64,000 nucleotides of DNA from Cellulomonas sp. NTE-D12 (GCF_027923705.1 NZ_AP026442.1:3348001-3412000), one strand, 5' to 3'. Shown: positions 50,112 to 59,770, numbered from the stretch's first letter. Program-made: numbers and translations. Notes: generated by a model from the letters alone, not told the origin.

Positions 50112-50723
50112 TCAGCGTGCGCGCAGGCGGGCCATCGCCAGCTGCACCAGGGCGATCAGCGCCTGCTTGGTCGCGGCCCGCGAGCGCGCGTCGGTGTACA
50201 GCACCGGCACGTGCGGCGGGATCGCCAGCGCCTCGCGCACGTCCTCCAGGGCGTGCTTGGCGACACCGTCGAAGCAGTTGACACCCACGACGAACGGGAT
50301 GCCACGGCTCTCGAAGTAGTCGACCGCCGGGAAGCACTGGTCGAGCCGGTCGGTGTCGACCAGCACCACGGCACCGATGGCGCCGCGGACCAGGTCGTCC
50401 CACATGAACAGGAAGCGGTCCTGCCCAGGGGTGCCGAACAGGTAGAGCCACAGGGAGCCCGGCAGCGCGATGCGGCCGAAGTCCATGGCGACCGTGGTGG
50501 TGGTCTTCCGGTCGGACACGCCACCGGCGTCGTCGACGCCGACGGAGTGCTCGGTCATCGCAGCCTCGGTGTTGAGGGGCTCGATGTCCGAGATGGACCC
50601 GATGAAGGTCGTCTTGCCGACGGCGAAGCCGCCCGCGACGACGATCTTGACGACGGTGGGTGCGGTGGACGCGGCCTGTCCCGTCGGAGCGGCGACGGCG
50701 GCGTCAGAGGGCGGAAATGCCAT
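50112..50723 (-). CDS. cvnD: Conservon small GTPase CvnD
   Basis: This is a 203-residue Ras-like GTPase of the conservon type. The P-loop is GGFAVGKTTF, switch II is LFGTPGQDRF and the G4 region is VGVNCFDG. CvnD acts with CvnB and CvnC in a membrane-associated complex with CvnA. The ATG at 50723 lies inside the 3' end of cvnC (20-bp overlap), giving coupled translation. A terminator follows. No cytochrome P450 gene (cvnE) is next to it. Confidence 0.93.
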   Translation of the reverse strand: MAFPPSDAAVAAPTGQAASTAPTVVKIVVAGGFAVGKTTFIGSISDIEPLNTEAAMTEHSVGVDDAGGVSDRKTTTTVAMDFGRIALPGSLWLYLFGTPGQDRFLFMWDDLVRGAIGAVVLVDTDRLDQCFPAVDYFESRGIPFVVGVNCFDGVAKHALEDVREALAIPPHVPVLYTDARSRAATKQALIALVQLAMARLRAR

Positions 50724-51081
50724 TGAGAACACTCTCCAGCACGCTCAGGGACAGGGCGGGGGACTCACCGGTGTTCACTTCCACCGGCTGCGAGGTGTGC
50801 ACGCGGACGAACTGCTGGTCGGCGAGGTCGGACACGAGGATCCGGATCACGCCGAGCGGGAGGTGGAGCAGGGCGGACAGCTCTGCCACGGAGATGTAGC
50901 CGACCGACGCGTGGTGCAGGATCGCGCGCTTCTCGGGCGGCAGACCGGTGCCGGCGACGGCCCCGGGCATCTGCTCGACAAGGGCTTCCAGCGGCAGGTC
51001 GGACCGTGCCGACTTCACCCGGCCTCCGGTGACGGCGTACGGCCGTACCGTCCGGGCCTCGTACTCGAGGTGCTCTGCCAT
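50704..51081 (-). CDS. cvnC: DUF742 protein CvnC
   Basis: This is a 125-residue DUF742 protein with a winged-helix-like fold. It starts EYEARTVRPYAVTGGR, and HASVGYISVAELSALLHLPLGVIRILVSDL is the family core. The ATG at 51081 is preferred to the longer frame from 51120. It lies between cvnB and cvnD in the fixed conservon order. Confidence 0.92.
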   Translation of the reverse strand: MAEHLEYEARTVRPYAVTGGRVKSARSDLPLEALVEQMPGAVAGTGLPPEKRAILHHASVGYISVAELSALLHLPLGVIRILVSDLADQQFVRVHTSQPVEVNTGESPALSLSVLESVLNGISAL

Positions 51082-51094
51082 GGTCAGGCTCCGC

Positions 51095-51544
51095 TCAGGC
51101 GACGGGGGCGCGGGTAGCACCGTCGACGGGGAGCTGGCCGCGCATCTCCGAGATCAGCTGCGGCGTGAGCGTCGCCTCGGTACGGGAGACGAGCATCGCC
51201 ATCTCGTAGCCGATCAGGCCCACGTCGCACGTGGAGTCTGCCACCACGGCCAGGACGGACCCGTTGGACACGCTCATCAGGAAGAGGAACAGGCTGTCCA
51301 TCTCGACGATGGCCTGCCGCACCTCCCCGGCGTGCAGCTGGCGCGAGGCGCCACGGGTCAGGCTCGACATGCCCGAGACGATGGCCGCGAGCTGGTCGCC
51401 GCTGGTGCGGTCGAGCTGCTCGGACATCGCCATGAGCAGGCCGTCGGCCGACACCACCAACGTGTGGCGGGTGCCGGGCACGGTCCGGACGAAGTTGTCC
51501 AGGAGCCAGCCGAAGTTGGCTGCCTCGGTGCTGAGCGCGGTCAC
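51095..51544 (-). CDS. cvnB: Roadblock/LC7 protein CvnB
   Basis: This is a 149-residue roadblock/LC7 domain protein: GWLLDNFVRTVPGTRHTLVVSADGLLMAMSE is the start of the domain and VGLIGYEMAMLV lies near its end. Such proteins act as regulators or GAPs for the partner GTPase. GTG 51544 follows AGGAGG. cvnA ends 88 bp upstream. Confidence 0.93.
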   Translation of the reverse strand: MTALSTEAANFGWLLDNFVRTVPGTRHTLVVSADGLLMAMSEQLDRTSGDQLAAIVSGMSSLTRGASRQLHAGEVRQAIVEMDSLFLFLMSVSNGSVLAVVADSTCDVGLIGYEMAMLVSRTEATLTPQLISEMRGQLPVDGATRAPVA

Positions 51545-51632
51545 ACTTCCTCCTTGATGGTGCAGTCGGGACGGACTGCTGTGCAGCCGACCCCCGGTGT
51601 GGTGCGGGGGACGTGGTGGGTGGGTCGAAGGT

Positions 51633-54600
51633 TCATCGGGCACCGTCCTGACCGGCGTCGCGACGACCGCGGGCGGTGCCGGACTGGAAGCTGGACAGTC
51701 GTGACCGCAGCTGGGCCGGGTCGCGCTCGGCTCCTGCGGCGGCGGTGTCGATCTCGGGTGCCTCGGGGATCGCCGTCGGCACGCGCTTGGTGAGGCGCTC
51801 GGCGGCGCCGGACACCACCTGCGGCCGGTAGGCCGACAGCTGGCTCAGCTCGGACAGAGCCTGCTCCTGGATGTCCGACCGCATCGCGAGCATCGCCGCG
51901 ACGTCGTCGTCCAGGGCGCCGATCCGGGCGACCGGAGCGGGGTTCGGCTGCGGCACCGTGCCTGCCGCGTCACCGCGCGGAGCCCAGCCGGACGGTGCCC
52001 AGCTGTTCGACGCCGGCTCCGGCGCGCCCGACCACGCCGCCTGGCGCGTGTCGAGCACCGCGGGCATCAGCGGGGCAGGTGCGGCGGGTGCGGCCGGTGC
52101 CGGGTGCGGTGCCGGCGCAGCGGCCAGCGGCAGCGGGGCCGGTGCGGCGGGTGCCGGGGAGAACGTCGGCACCGGTGCCGCGAAGGCGGGAGCCTCGAAG
52201 CCGGGAGCCGGCGCGAACCCGGTCGCCTGCGGGGCCGGCGGGTTGACGGAGGGCTTGGCAGCCGCGCCGTCCGGGCCCCACACGGTGCTGCGGACCGGGG
52301 CCGCGGGGGCGGCTGCGACGGGCGCCGCCGGGACCACGGGCGTCTGGCCCGTCTCCGGGGCGGGTCGCCGACGCCCGAACAGACCGCGCTTGCGAGGTGC
52401 GCGCTCGCGAGATCGAGCCGGGGCTGCCGGGACCGGGGTGGCGTTGGTGGGGGCCCAGGCAGCCTGCTGCTGCCAGTCGACCGAGGCCGGCTCGGCGGGT
52501 TCGGTCGGCTCGGGCGCCGGCTGGCCGGCGAACGGCGCGGGAGCCGCGAAAGGCACCGGGGCGGCGAACGGTGCGGGGGCGACGGGCGCCACCGCCTCCG
52601 CGGCCTCGATCGGCGAGAACAGCTGGGTCGGCGCGGACTCCTCCGGCTCGGCCTGCACCGGCGGCCAGCTGCCGAACACCGGGTCTGCGACGTCCGGCAC
52701 CGCAGCGCCGACGGGCTCCGGCAGCGCACGGGCGACCGGCAACGGCTCCGGCTCGGCGTCCGGTGCGAGACCGACCACCGGCAGCGGCGCCTCGGCGGCG
52801 GGCGCCGATGCGACCGGCGCCTGGTCGCTCCACGGCGACGACCACGTCGGCGGCTGCCAGGCCGGGGACTGCCAGGCCGGCTGGGGCCAGTCGCCCGCGG
52901 CCTCGTCGGACTGCTCGGTCGGGACCGGCGGCGCCCACGCGGCGGGCGGCTCCGGCGCGGCCGGCACCGGGGCGCCGGGGAAGCCGATCGGCTCGGGCAC
53001 GACCGGGATGGTCCCGGTGGTCCACGCCCGGGCCTCGTCCATCGACCGACCGAACGGCAGGTACGCCGCCGGCTCGTCGAGCGGGGTCGTCTCGGTGGTC
53101 GGTGCCGTGGTGGGGGCCGACCAGCCGGCGAAGCCGCTGTACGAGGTGAAGGCCGCCGGCTCGGGCTCGAACGTCGGCACCTCCTCGGCGGGCGGTGCCC
53201 AGCCTGCGAGGTCGACCGCCGGTGCCGCCCAGCTCGGCATCGCCGGCTCGGTGACGGGCTCGGCGAGAGCCTGCGGCGCCGCCTCGACCACGTCGTGATC
53301 GGACAGCGAGGTGGGGACCCACGCGGGCACCTCGACAGGAACGGCGGGCTCGTCGGCGGCGACGTGCGGCTCGCCCGACGTCTCGGCCGGGGCGTCCGCG
53401 AAGGCGGGAGCGTCCTCGTACGCCGGAGCGTCTTCGTACGCCGGCGCGTCGGCGAAGGCCGGGGCGTCCGCGTAGACCGGAGCGGCCGGGTGGCCGGCGC
53501 CGTCCGCGTAGGCGGCGTAGTCGGCTGGCAGCAGGTCGTCGTCCGGCGCGAGCCCGGGCACCACCATCGGCTCCGGCTCGGGCGTCTCCGCCTCGATCGG
53601 CTCGGGCTCGAAGCTCGTCTGGGCGGGCCGCGGCTGGAAGAAGGCTGCCGCTGCCGGTGCCGCACCGTCGCCCGCCCGGCGCAGGCCGGTCGGCGCCTGG
53701 TCGACGGGACGGGTCGCGCCGAGGTCCCCGCGTCCGCGGAAGCCGGAGAAGAGCCCCGTACGGACCCCGGCGTCGGGGGCCGGCGCCACCGGCAGGGGTG
53801 CGGCGGCCGCAGCGGCCACGCCGGCGGCAGCATCCGGGGACCACGCCGAGGTGGCGGCACGGGTACGGCTCGGCAGGCCGGAACCCGCCTGCGAGTCGAC
53901 CACGGCAGGTGCCCAGTCGGGTGCGTCCCCGGACAGCGACGGCGAGAGCGTCGGGGTGGGCGCCTCGGGCAGGACGATGGCGTTCTCGTCGAACGTCTTG
54001 CGCGGGCGCTGCGGCAGCCCGCCGGATCGCTGGTCCGCGGCGGCGGGCGCCAGCGGCGCGGCCGGCGGCAGCGGTGCCGAGGCGGCTGCGGGCTGGGCGG
54101 CAGGCGTCCGCGTCGGCAGCGACGCCGGCGGTGCAGCAGGATCGACCCCCGCACGACGACGAGGCAGGCCGAGAGTCGTCTCGCCGTCCGTGAGCGCTGC
54201 GAGGTCCACCGGCTGCGCCTCGGGCGCCTCCTCGAGCTCGGGCACCGGTGCCGACGGCATCGCCGGGCCGTAGCTGCCCAGCGAGGACACCTCGGTCGAC
54301 TGGAACAGCGTCGACGGGAAGCGGACCACGGTCTCGGTACCGGTGGTGCCACGGCTGCTCTTGCGCAGCTCCACCTCGGCACCGAGGCGCTGCGCCAGCC
54401 GGCCGACGACGAAGAGGCCCAGGCGCTGGGCACCCAGCGCGTCACCGGCGCCGACCGAACGGATCTTCTCGTTGGCGGCGTCCAGCTCGACCTCGCTCAT
54501 GCCGAGGCCCTGGTCGATGATGCGGACCTCGACCTGGTCGCCCCGGACACCCGTGGCCACCACGATCGGCGTCTCGGGCTCGGAGAACACGGTGGCGTTC

Positions 54601-56156
54601 TCCAGCAGCTCCGCGAGCAGGTGCGCGGCCGGCAGGGCGTTGAACCCGAGCATGGCCGGGTCGGCGGTGAGCTCCAGCTCGACGCGGTCGTACTGCTCGA
54701 TCTCGGACGAGGCGGTGCGGATGACGTCCGACAGCGGCAGCGAGTCGCGCAGGCGGCGGCCGGAGTCGATGCCGGCGAGCACCAGCAGCGACTCCGCGTT
54801 GCGGCGCATGCGGGTGGCGAGGTGGTCGAGGCGGAACAGGTTCGCCAGGGTGCTCGGGTCCTCCTCGGACCGCTCGAGCGAGTCGATGAACGACAGCTGC
54901 CGGTTGAGGAGCACCTGGTCGCGGCGGGCCACGTTGACGAACATCTCGGCGATGGACCCGCGCAGCGCCGCCTGCTCCTGGGCGACCTGGACGGTGGTGG
55001 CGTTCACCGCGTTGAACGCGGCGGCCAGGCGGCCGACCTCGTCGGACGACGTCACGGGGATCTGCGGCAGCTCCAGCGAGGGGCTCTCACCGGGGACCTG
55101 CACCTGCTCGACCAGACGCGGCAGCTCGTCACGCACGTCCGCGGCGGCCGCGGTCAGGCGACGCAGCGGGACGACGATGGTGCGGGAGACGACCACCGCG
55201 AAGAAGAAGGACAGCACGGCTGCGCCGATGGCGATGCCGACCGTGATGATGGCGCGCTGGGTCTGCGCGTCGATCGCCCGGGTCGCCACGGTGTGGCCAT
55301 TGCTCAGGACCTCGGTGCTGACCGCGCTGAGGCGTCCGGTCTGGTCGGTGACCGCCTTGGCGAACGCTCGGGGGTCGACCAGGGCGAACGCGGCGTTGGT
55401 GCCGATGCTGATCGTCGACCGCATCGTCATGAAGTCGGCGTTCGGGTCGGCGTACCCGATCTCGATGCTCTTGACGCCCAGGCTGGCCACCTGGTCACGG
55501 GCCAACGCCCGCTGGTTCTCGGTCTGCGTGCCCAGGTTGGCGAACTGGACGGACGAGAGCGAGGAGACGGCCTGCTTGTTCATCAGCGTCAGGCCGGCGA
55601 CGGCCTCCTGCACCAGGTCGTCCGCCGTCGAGGCGACGGCGGCCTGCGCCGAGAGGTACTTGGCGACGTCACGGTTGCTGATCGTCTCTGCCACGAGCTG
55701 GACCAGGGCGATCTGGCGGCTGGCCAGGCTCGCGTAGGCGCCCTGGATGATCTCGGGTCGCGCCTGGGTGTCGACGTTCTGCCGCATGGCGGACAGGTCG
55801 TTGTCGAAGGACCGCTGCAGCTCGGTGAACTTGCCGACGATGTCCGGCGGGAACTCGGCGAGGTCGAGCTTGGCGGCGACCGGCTTGACGTCGGCGAGCG
55901 CCTTGTCGGTCGCCGCGCGGGCCGCCTTGATCTGGTCCGCGCTGCCGTTGGTGGTGGACACCACGCGCTCGGTCTGGAAGGCCTCGTTGAGCGGCTGGTA
56001 CGCCTGCACCAGGTCGACGACTCCGCGGGTCGCGCGGTCGAGCCGCAGCTGCGTCAGGGCCGTCGCGGAGATGAACACGCCGGCGGCGAGGATGACGAGC
56101 ATGGGCACGGCAAGAACCGCCAGAACCTTGGCGCGGATGCCAAGCCGTCGCAGCAT
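51633..56156 (-). CDS. cvnA: Sensor histidine kinase-like protein CvnA with long disordered tail
   Basis: This is a 1,507-residue membrane protein. Helix 1 is at about 11-33 (VLAVLAVPMLVILAAGVFIS). A nitrate/nitrite-sensing-like extracellular domain extends to about 305, followed by helix 2 (AIITVGIAIGAAVLSFFFAV), HAMP, and a dimer helix region (SFIDSLERSEEDP). The HATPase domain has LLENATVFSEPETP, DQGLGMSEVELDAAN and GLGLFVV-like RLGLFVV motifs. About 850 residues after it are Ala/Pro/Glu-rich and disordered, with a short repeat tract. The tail ends in a conserved-looking helix (IQEQALSELSQLSAYRP). ATG 56156 follows GGAAGG. Conservon CvnA proteins usually have a shorter tail. Confidence 0.92.
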   Translation of the reverse strand: MLRRLGIRAKVLAVLAVPMLVILAAGVFISATALTQLRLDRATRGVVDLVQAYQPLNEAFQTERVVSTTNGSADQIKAARAATDKALADVKPVAAKLDLAEFPPDIVGKFTELQRSFDNDLSAMRQNVDTQARPEIIQGAYASLASRQIALVQLVAETISNRDVAKYLSAQAAVASTADDLVQEAVAGLTLMNKQAVSSLSSVQFANLGTQTENQRALARDQVASLGVKSIEIGYADPNADFMTMRSTISIGTNAAFALVDPRAFAKAVTDQTGRLSAVSTEVLSNGHTVATRAIDAQTQRAIITVGIAIGAAVLSFFFAVVVSRTIVVPLRRLTAAAADVRDELPRLVEQVQVPGESPSLELPQIPVTSSDEVGRLAAAFNAVNATTVQVAQEQAALRGSIAEMFVNVARRDQVLLNRQLSFIDSLERSEEDPSTLANLFRLDHLATRMRRNAESLLVLAGIDSGRRLRDSLPLSDVIRTASSEIEQYDRVELELTADPAMLGFNALPAAHLLAELLENATVFSEPETPIVVATGVRGDQVEVRIIDQGLGMSEVELDAANEKIRSVGAGDALGAQRLGLFVVGRLAQRLGAEVELRKSSRGTTGTETVVRFPSTLFQSTEVSSLGSYGPAMPSAPVPELEEAPEAQPVDLAALTDGETTLGLPRRRAGVDPAAPPASLPTRTPAAQPAAASAPLPPAAPLAPAAADQRSGGLPQRPRKTFDENAIVLPEAPTPTLSPSLSGDAPDWAPAVVDSQAGSGLPSRTRAATSAWSPDAAAGVAAAAAAPLPVAPAPDAGVRTGLFSGFRGRGDLGATRPVDQAPTGLRRAGDGAAPAAAAFFQPRPAQTSFEPEPIEAETPEPEPMVVPGLAPDDDLLPADYAAYADGAGHPAAPVYADAPAFADAPAYEDAPAYEDAPAFADAPAETSGEPHVAADEPAVPVEVPAWVPTSLSDHDVVEAAPQALAEPVTEPAMPSWAAPAVDLAGWAPPAEEVPTFEPEPAAFTSYSGFAGWSAPTTAPTTETTPLDEPAAYLPFGRSMDEARAWTTGTIPVVPEPIGFPGAPVPAAPEPPAAWAPPVPTEQSDEAAGDWPQPAWQSPAWQPPTWSSPWSDQAPVASAPAAEAPLPVVGLAPDAEPEPLPVARALPEPVGAAVPDVADPVFGSWPPVQAEPEESAPTQLFSPIEAAEAVAPVAPAPFAAPVPFAAPAPFAGQPAPEPTEPAEPASVDWQQQAAWAPTNATPVPAAPARSRERAPRKRGLFGRRRPAPETGQTPVVPAAPVAAAPAAPVRSTVWGPDGAAAKPSVNPPAPQATGFAPAPGFEAPAFAAPVPTFSPAPAAPAPLPLAAAPAPHPAPAAPAAPAPLMPAVLDTRQAAWSGAPEPASNSWAPSGWAPRGDAAGTVPQPNPAPVARIGALDDDVAAMLAMRSDIQEQALSELSQLSAYRPQVVSGAAERLTKRVPTAIPEAPEIDTAAAGAERDPAQLRSRLSSFQSGTARGRRDAGQDGAR
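53389..53478. repeat. Five 18-bp tandem repeats inside cvnA
   Basis: Five in-frame copies of an 18-bp unit (for example GGAGCGTCCTCGTACGCC) encode DAPAYE/DAPAFA hexapeptides in the disordered tail of CvnA. Length variation among strains would be expected by slippage. Confidence 0.8.
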
Positions 56157-56329
56157 GTCGTTCCCTTCCGACCCGGTGCCACGCACGCCTCAGCGCGTCG
56201 CGGTGACGTGGACCTCGTTCGGGTGCTATCGGTCGCAGTGGTGCGGACCATGAGGTCGCGGGGCGAGTTTGCCACGGACGTCACCCGCTCGGGGACACCC
56301 ATTCGTCCGTTCCGGCGTAGTTTCACCGG

Positions 56330-57304
56330 GTGCGAGCGGTCGTGGTGCGTGCCCCCGGTGGACCGGAGCAGCTGCAGGTGGACCAGCTGCCGGACCCTGT
56401 GCCGGGTGCCGGTGAGCTGCTGGTCGAGGTCGCCGCAGCGGGTGTCAACCGCGCTGACGTGCTGCAACGGCAGGGTCACTACCCCCCTCCGCCCGGGGCG
56501 CCGGACTGGCCGGGGATGGAGATCAGCGGCGTGGTGTCCGCCCTCGGGCCGGGCACCTCGGGCTGGTCCGTCGGCGACCGCGTCGCCGCGCTGCTGGCCG
56601 GCGGCGGCTACGCCGAGCGTGCCGTCGCGACGTCGGCGCTGTGCCTGCCGGTGCCGGACGGCCTGGCGACCGCCGAGGCGGCCGCGCTGCCGGAGGCCCT
56701 GGCCACGGTGAGGTCGACGCTGCAGGCGGCGCGCCTCGCGGACGGCGACACGCTGCTGGTGCGTGGCGGCTCGGGCGGTGTCGGGTCCGTCGCCGTGCAG
56801 GTCGGACACGCGCTGGGGCACCGGGTGCTGGCCACCGCCGGCGGTCCCGAGCGGTGCGAACGCGTACGGGCGCTGGGTGCCGAGACCGTCGTCGACCACC
56901 GGCTGCCCGACGTCGCCGGCCGCGTGCTGGCCGCGACGGACGGCCGCGGCGTCGACGTGGTGCTCGACGTGCTCGGCGCCGGCGGCCTGGCCGAGAACCT
57001 CGCGATGCTGGCCGACGGCGGCCGCCTGGCCGTCATCGGCCTGCAGCAGGGACGCCGTGCCGAGCTCGACCTGGGGCTGCTGCTCGAGCGCCGCGCCACC
57101 GTGCTGGGCACCACGTTGCGGTCCCGCCCGTTGGTGCAGAAGGCGGCGATCATGGCCGAGGTCCGGCAGCACCTGTGGCCGCTGGTCGCGGCCGGGGCGG
57201 TGCGGCCCGTCGTGCACACGCACGTCCCGTTCGCCCAGGCCGCGCACGCGCACCAGCTGATGGAGTCCGGCGCGGCGTTCGGCAAGATCCTGCTGGTGCC
57301 GTAG
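56330..57304 (+). CDS. NAD(P)H quinone oxidoreductase, zinc-free MDR family
   Basis: This is a 324-residue quinone oxidoreductase / PIG3-like enzyme. The N-terminal catalytic domain contains VNRADVLQRQGHYPPPPGAP. The nucleotide-binding motif is VRGGSGGVGSVAVQVGHALG, and zinc ligands are absent. It probably reduces quinones with NADPH. It starts with GTG 56330 and has a TAGTTT element 8 bases upstream, compatible with a leaderless transcript. It is followed by bpa after 37 bp. Confidence 0.9.
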   Translation: MRAVVVRAPGGPEQLQVDQLPDPVPGAGELLVEVAAAGVNRADVLQRQGHYPPPPGAPDWPGMEISGVVSALGPGTSGWSVGDRVAALLAGGGYAERAVATSALCLPVPDGLATAEAAALPEALATVRSTLQAARLADGDTLLVRGGSGGVGSVAVQVGHALGHRVLATAGGPERCERVRALGAETVVDHRLPDVAGRVLAATDGRGVDVVLDVLGAGGLAENLAMLADGGRLAVIGLQQGRRAELDLGLLLERRATVLGTTLRSRPLVQKAAIMAEVRQHLWPLVAAGAVRPVVHTHVPFAQAAHAHQLMESGAAFGKILLVP

Positions 57305-57341
57305 CAGGCGCGGGGCGCCCGCCGGGCGGCACAATGCCCAG

Positions 57342-57890
57342 GTGAGCCAGGACGACGAGACGACCGTGGCGGACGACGACGTGACGACCTCCGCCGCGCG
57401 CCCCGAACCCGACGAGGACCGCGACGAGCAGGTCGGTTCGCTCGTGGAGCAGCCGGCCAAGGTGATGCGGATCGGCACCATGATCAAGCAGCTGCTCGAC
57501 GAGGTGCGCAGCGCCCCGCTCGACGACGCGGCGCGCAGCCGGCTCGCCGAGATCCACGAGCGGTCGCTCGCCGAGCTCGAGGAGGGGCTGTCCCCCGAGC
57601 TGGTCGCGGAGCTGCACCGCATCACGCTGCCGTTCAGCGACGACGCACCGTCGGACGCCGAGCTGCGGATCGCGCAGGCCCAGCTGGTCGGCTGGCTCGA
57701 GGGCCTGTTCCACGGGATCCAGACGGCGCTGGTCGCGCAGCAGATGGCCGCGCAGGCGCAGCTGACCGGGATGCGCCGCGCGCTGCCGCCGGGCGTGCAC
57801 CCGCAGCAGGCCGGACCCGGCGTCTTCGTCGTGCCGCGTGACCAGGACGACGACGGCGACACCTCCCGCTCCACCGGCCAGTACCTCTAG
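57342..57890 (+). CDS. bpa: Bacterial proteasome activator Bpa/PafE
   Basis: This is a 182-residue DUF2587 protein. An acidic disordered N-terminus of about 35 residues precedes a four-helix core: PAKVMRIGTMIKQLLDEVR, then FSDDAPSDAELRIAQAQLVG and LFHGIQTALVAQQMAAQAQL. The tail ends GQYL, the motif by which the Mycobacterium protein docks on the 20S proteasome and opens its gate without ATP. It starts with GTG. No proteasome genes are in the window, so the host's proteasome status needs checking. Confidence 0.92.
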   Translation: MSQDDETTVADDDVTTSAARPEPDEDRDEQVGSLVEQPAKVMRIGTMIKQLLDEVRSAPLDDAARSRLAEIHERSLAELEEGLSPELVAELHRITLPFSDDAPSDAELRIAQAQLVGWLEGLFHGIQTALVAQQMAAQAQLTGMRRALPPGVHPQQAGPGVFVVPRDQDDDGDTSRSTGQYL

Positions 57891-57935
57891 CCGGGGCGGT
57901 GCCCCGCCGGCGCGACGGCCGACGGGGCCGCGTCG

Positions 57936-58763
57936 TCACTTGAGGGTGACCACCTGGCTGGCCGGCGGCGCCTGGATGTCCACGGGCTGGCCCCAGCCAG
58001 AGAACGTCATGACCTGCTGCTCGCCCTGCACGTCCGACGTCATCTTGCGCACCAGGCCGTCGGCACCGAACCAGTACCGGTAGGTGATCTGCGCCGGCAG
58101 GGCCGTCTGCTCGTCGAACTGCTGCGAACGGACGGCGGCGCTGAGCTTCGTGGTGTCGACCACCACGTCGTACGCCTGGGTCGGGACGCCGCCCACCTGC
58201 TCGGTGCCGCCCACCGGCGTCACCGAGACGATCGCGTCCTGGAACGCCGCCATCCCCTGGTTCGGGTTCACGGAGTCGAACACGCCCGCCATGCCGGCGA
58301 AGGGGCCCTTCGGGTCCTTGGGGTCGCCCTTGACGAACTTGCCGCCCGTCAGCTCCCCGCCGCTGATGTACCAGGTGCCGGCCACCACGCGCAGGTCGAT
58401 CGCCCCGGTGCTCGACGCCGTCATCTTCATGGCCATCTCGCTGGTCTTGTCGGGCAGCACGCGCAGGGCGCCGTCCGCCGTGATCGTCTGACCGTTGGTG
58501 GCGACCTGGAGGGTGAACGTGCAGCTCGTGGCCTTGGCGGCCGCCGCCTGCATCGCCTGGGCGAACGTCGCGGTGGTCAGGGTGTAGACCGCGGTCGGCG
58601 TGGGCGTCGGGGTCGGCGTCGGGGTCACGACCGCCTCCGAGGCGGCAGCGGCGGTGGCGGCGGCCTGCGGGGCCGACGAGCCGCAGCCGGCCAGGACCAC
58701 CGCGATCGCGGCGACGGACGAACCCAGGACAAGCCGGCCGACAAGACGGCGCTGCAACGACAT
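57936..58763 (-). CDS. LppX/LprG-like lipoprotein
   Basis: This is a 275-residue lipoprotein with lipobox VVLAGC (lipidated Cys27). An Ala-rich stretch and a (Thr-Pro)n linker follow, then a half-barrel domain of the LppX/LprAFG type (TCTFTLQVATNGQTITADGA, then GTWYISGGELTGGKFV). Such proteins carry lipids or glycolipids at the cell surface. It is convergent with bpa. Confidence 0.8.
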   Translation of the reverse strand: MSLQRRLVGRLVLGSSVAAIAVVLAGCGSSAPQAAATAAAASEAVVTPTPTPTPTPTAVYTLTTATFAQAMQAAAAKATSCTFTLQVATNGQTITADGALRVLPDKTSEMAMKMTASSTGAIDLRVVAGTWYISGGELTGGKFVKGDPKDPKGPFAGMAGVFDSVNPNQGMAAFQDAIVSVTPVGGTEQVGGVPTQAYDVVVDTTKLSAAVRSQQFDEQTALPAQITYRYWFGADGLVRKMTSDVQGEQQVMTFSGWGQPVDIQAPPASQVVTLK

Positions 58764-58882
58764 GTGAGCCCCCCGCTCAGGTGGCGCCGGTACGTCGGCG
58801 CACGTCCCGGTGACGGCCGGGCGGCGCGATCATCGCAGCCTGTGCACGGGCTGGGTGGCCGTTTCGAGGGCGAATCCCCCGG

Positions 58883-59770
58883 TCAGCCCAGCCCCTCGTC
58901 CGCGGCCGCTTCGGTCCGGTTGCGTGCCGCGCGGACCACCGGCGGTTCACGGCGGGCGGTCAGCGCGATCGCACCGCAGACGAGGGCGAGGCCGACGAGG
59001 TCCACCAGGTGCGGCAGCTGGCGCAGCACCACGGCACCCACCACGGCGGCGCTGGCCGGCAGCAGCGCCAGCAGCACGGCGAACGTCGCCGCGCTGACCC
59101 GCCGCAGCACCACCTGCTCGATGCCGTACGGCACCACCGACGAGCACACCGCCACGGCGAGCACGGCGGCGGCGAGCCGCAGGTCGTGCAGCACGGGCCC
59201 GGCGGCACCGGCGAACCCGGGGGCCAGCACCACCGCTCCCGTCGTCATGCCGACCGCCAGGCCCGACAGGCCCGACGCCTGACCGGCCACCCGCCGGCCC
59301 AGCACGATGTACCCGGCCCAGAAGGCTGCCGCCGCACCGATGGCCAGCAGCCCCACGCGGGCCGACCCGCCGGTGTGCAGCGACACCCCCGCGAGCAGCA
59401 CCACGCCCACCGCCGCGACGGCGATCGCGGCACGCTCCCGCCACCCGGACCCGGTGACTGCGGCCACCGCCACGGGCCCGACGAACTCGATCGCCACCGC
59501 CGTGCCCAGCGGCAGGTGCGCGATCGCCACGTAGAAGCTGACGTTCATCGCCGCGAGCACCACGCCGAACGCCGCGGTGGTCACCAGCCGCCGGCGGTCC
59601 CACGGACCACGCCGCCACGGCCGTGCCCACCCCAGCAGCAGCACCGCGGAGACGGCGATCCGCAGCCACGCGACGGTGGCCGGTGGCAGCGCGCCGAACA
59701 GCCGCACGGCTACCGCCGCACCGAGGTACTGGGTCAGCCCCGAGAGCAGGAACAGCAGCGGGGCGGGCAC
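58883..59770 (-). CDS. EamA/DMT family exporter (RhtA-like)
   Basis: This is a 295-residue, ten-helix drug/metabolite transporter with two EamA repeats: LFGALPPATVAWLRIAVSAVLLL in the first and VVPYGIEQVVLRRVSAATFAVLL in the second. It resembles threonine/homoserine exporters of the RhtA type. The substrate is unproven. Confidence 0.85.
   Translation of the reverse strand: MPAPLLFLLSGLTQYLGAAVAVRLFGALPPATVAWLRIAVSAVLLLGWARPWRRGPWDRRRLVTTAAFGVVLAAMNVSFYVAIAHLPLGTAVAIEFVGPVAVAAVTGSGWRERAAIAVAAVGVVLLAGVSLHTGGSARVGLLAIGAAAAFWAGYIVLGRRVAGQASGLSGLAVGMTTGAVVLAPGFAGAAGPVLHDLRLAAAVLAVAVCSSVVPYGIEQVVLRRVSAATFAVLLALLPASAAVVGAVVLRQLPHLVDLVGLALVCGAIALTARREPPVVRAARNRTEAAADEGLG

Noticed and set aside
53389..53478. 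CRISPR-like short repeats
   Set aside because: The 18-bp units are directly adjacent without spacers and in frame within cvnA. They encode hexapeptide repeats.
52104..56711. A 1,535-codon open frame on the plus strand opposite cvnA
   Set aside because: It is the GC-rich shadow of cvnA. It has no recognisable domain, is Arg/Gly-rich, and the opposite strand encodes a clear conservon kinase.
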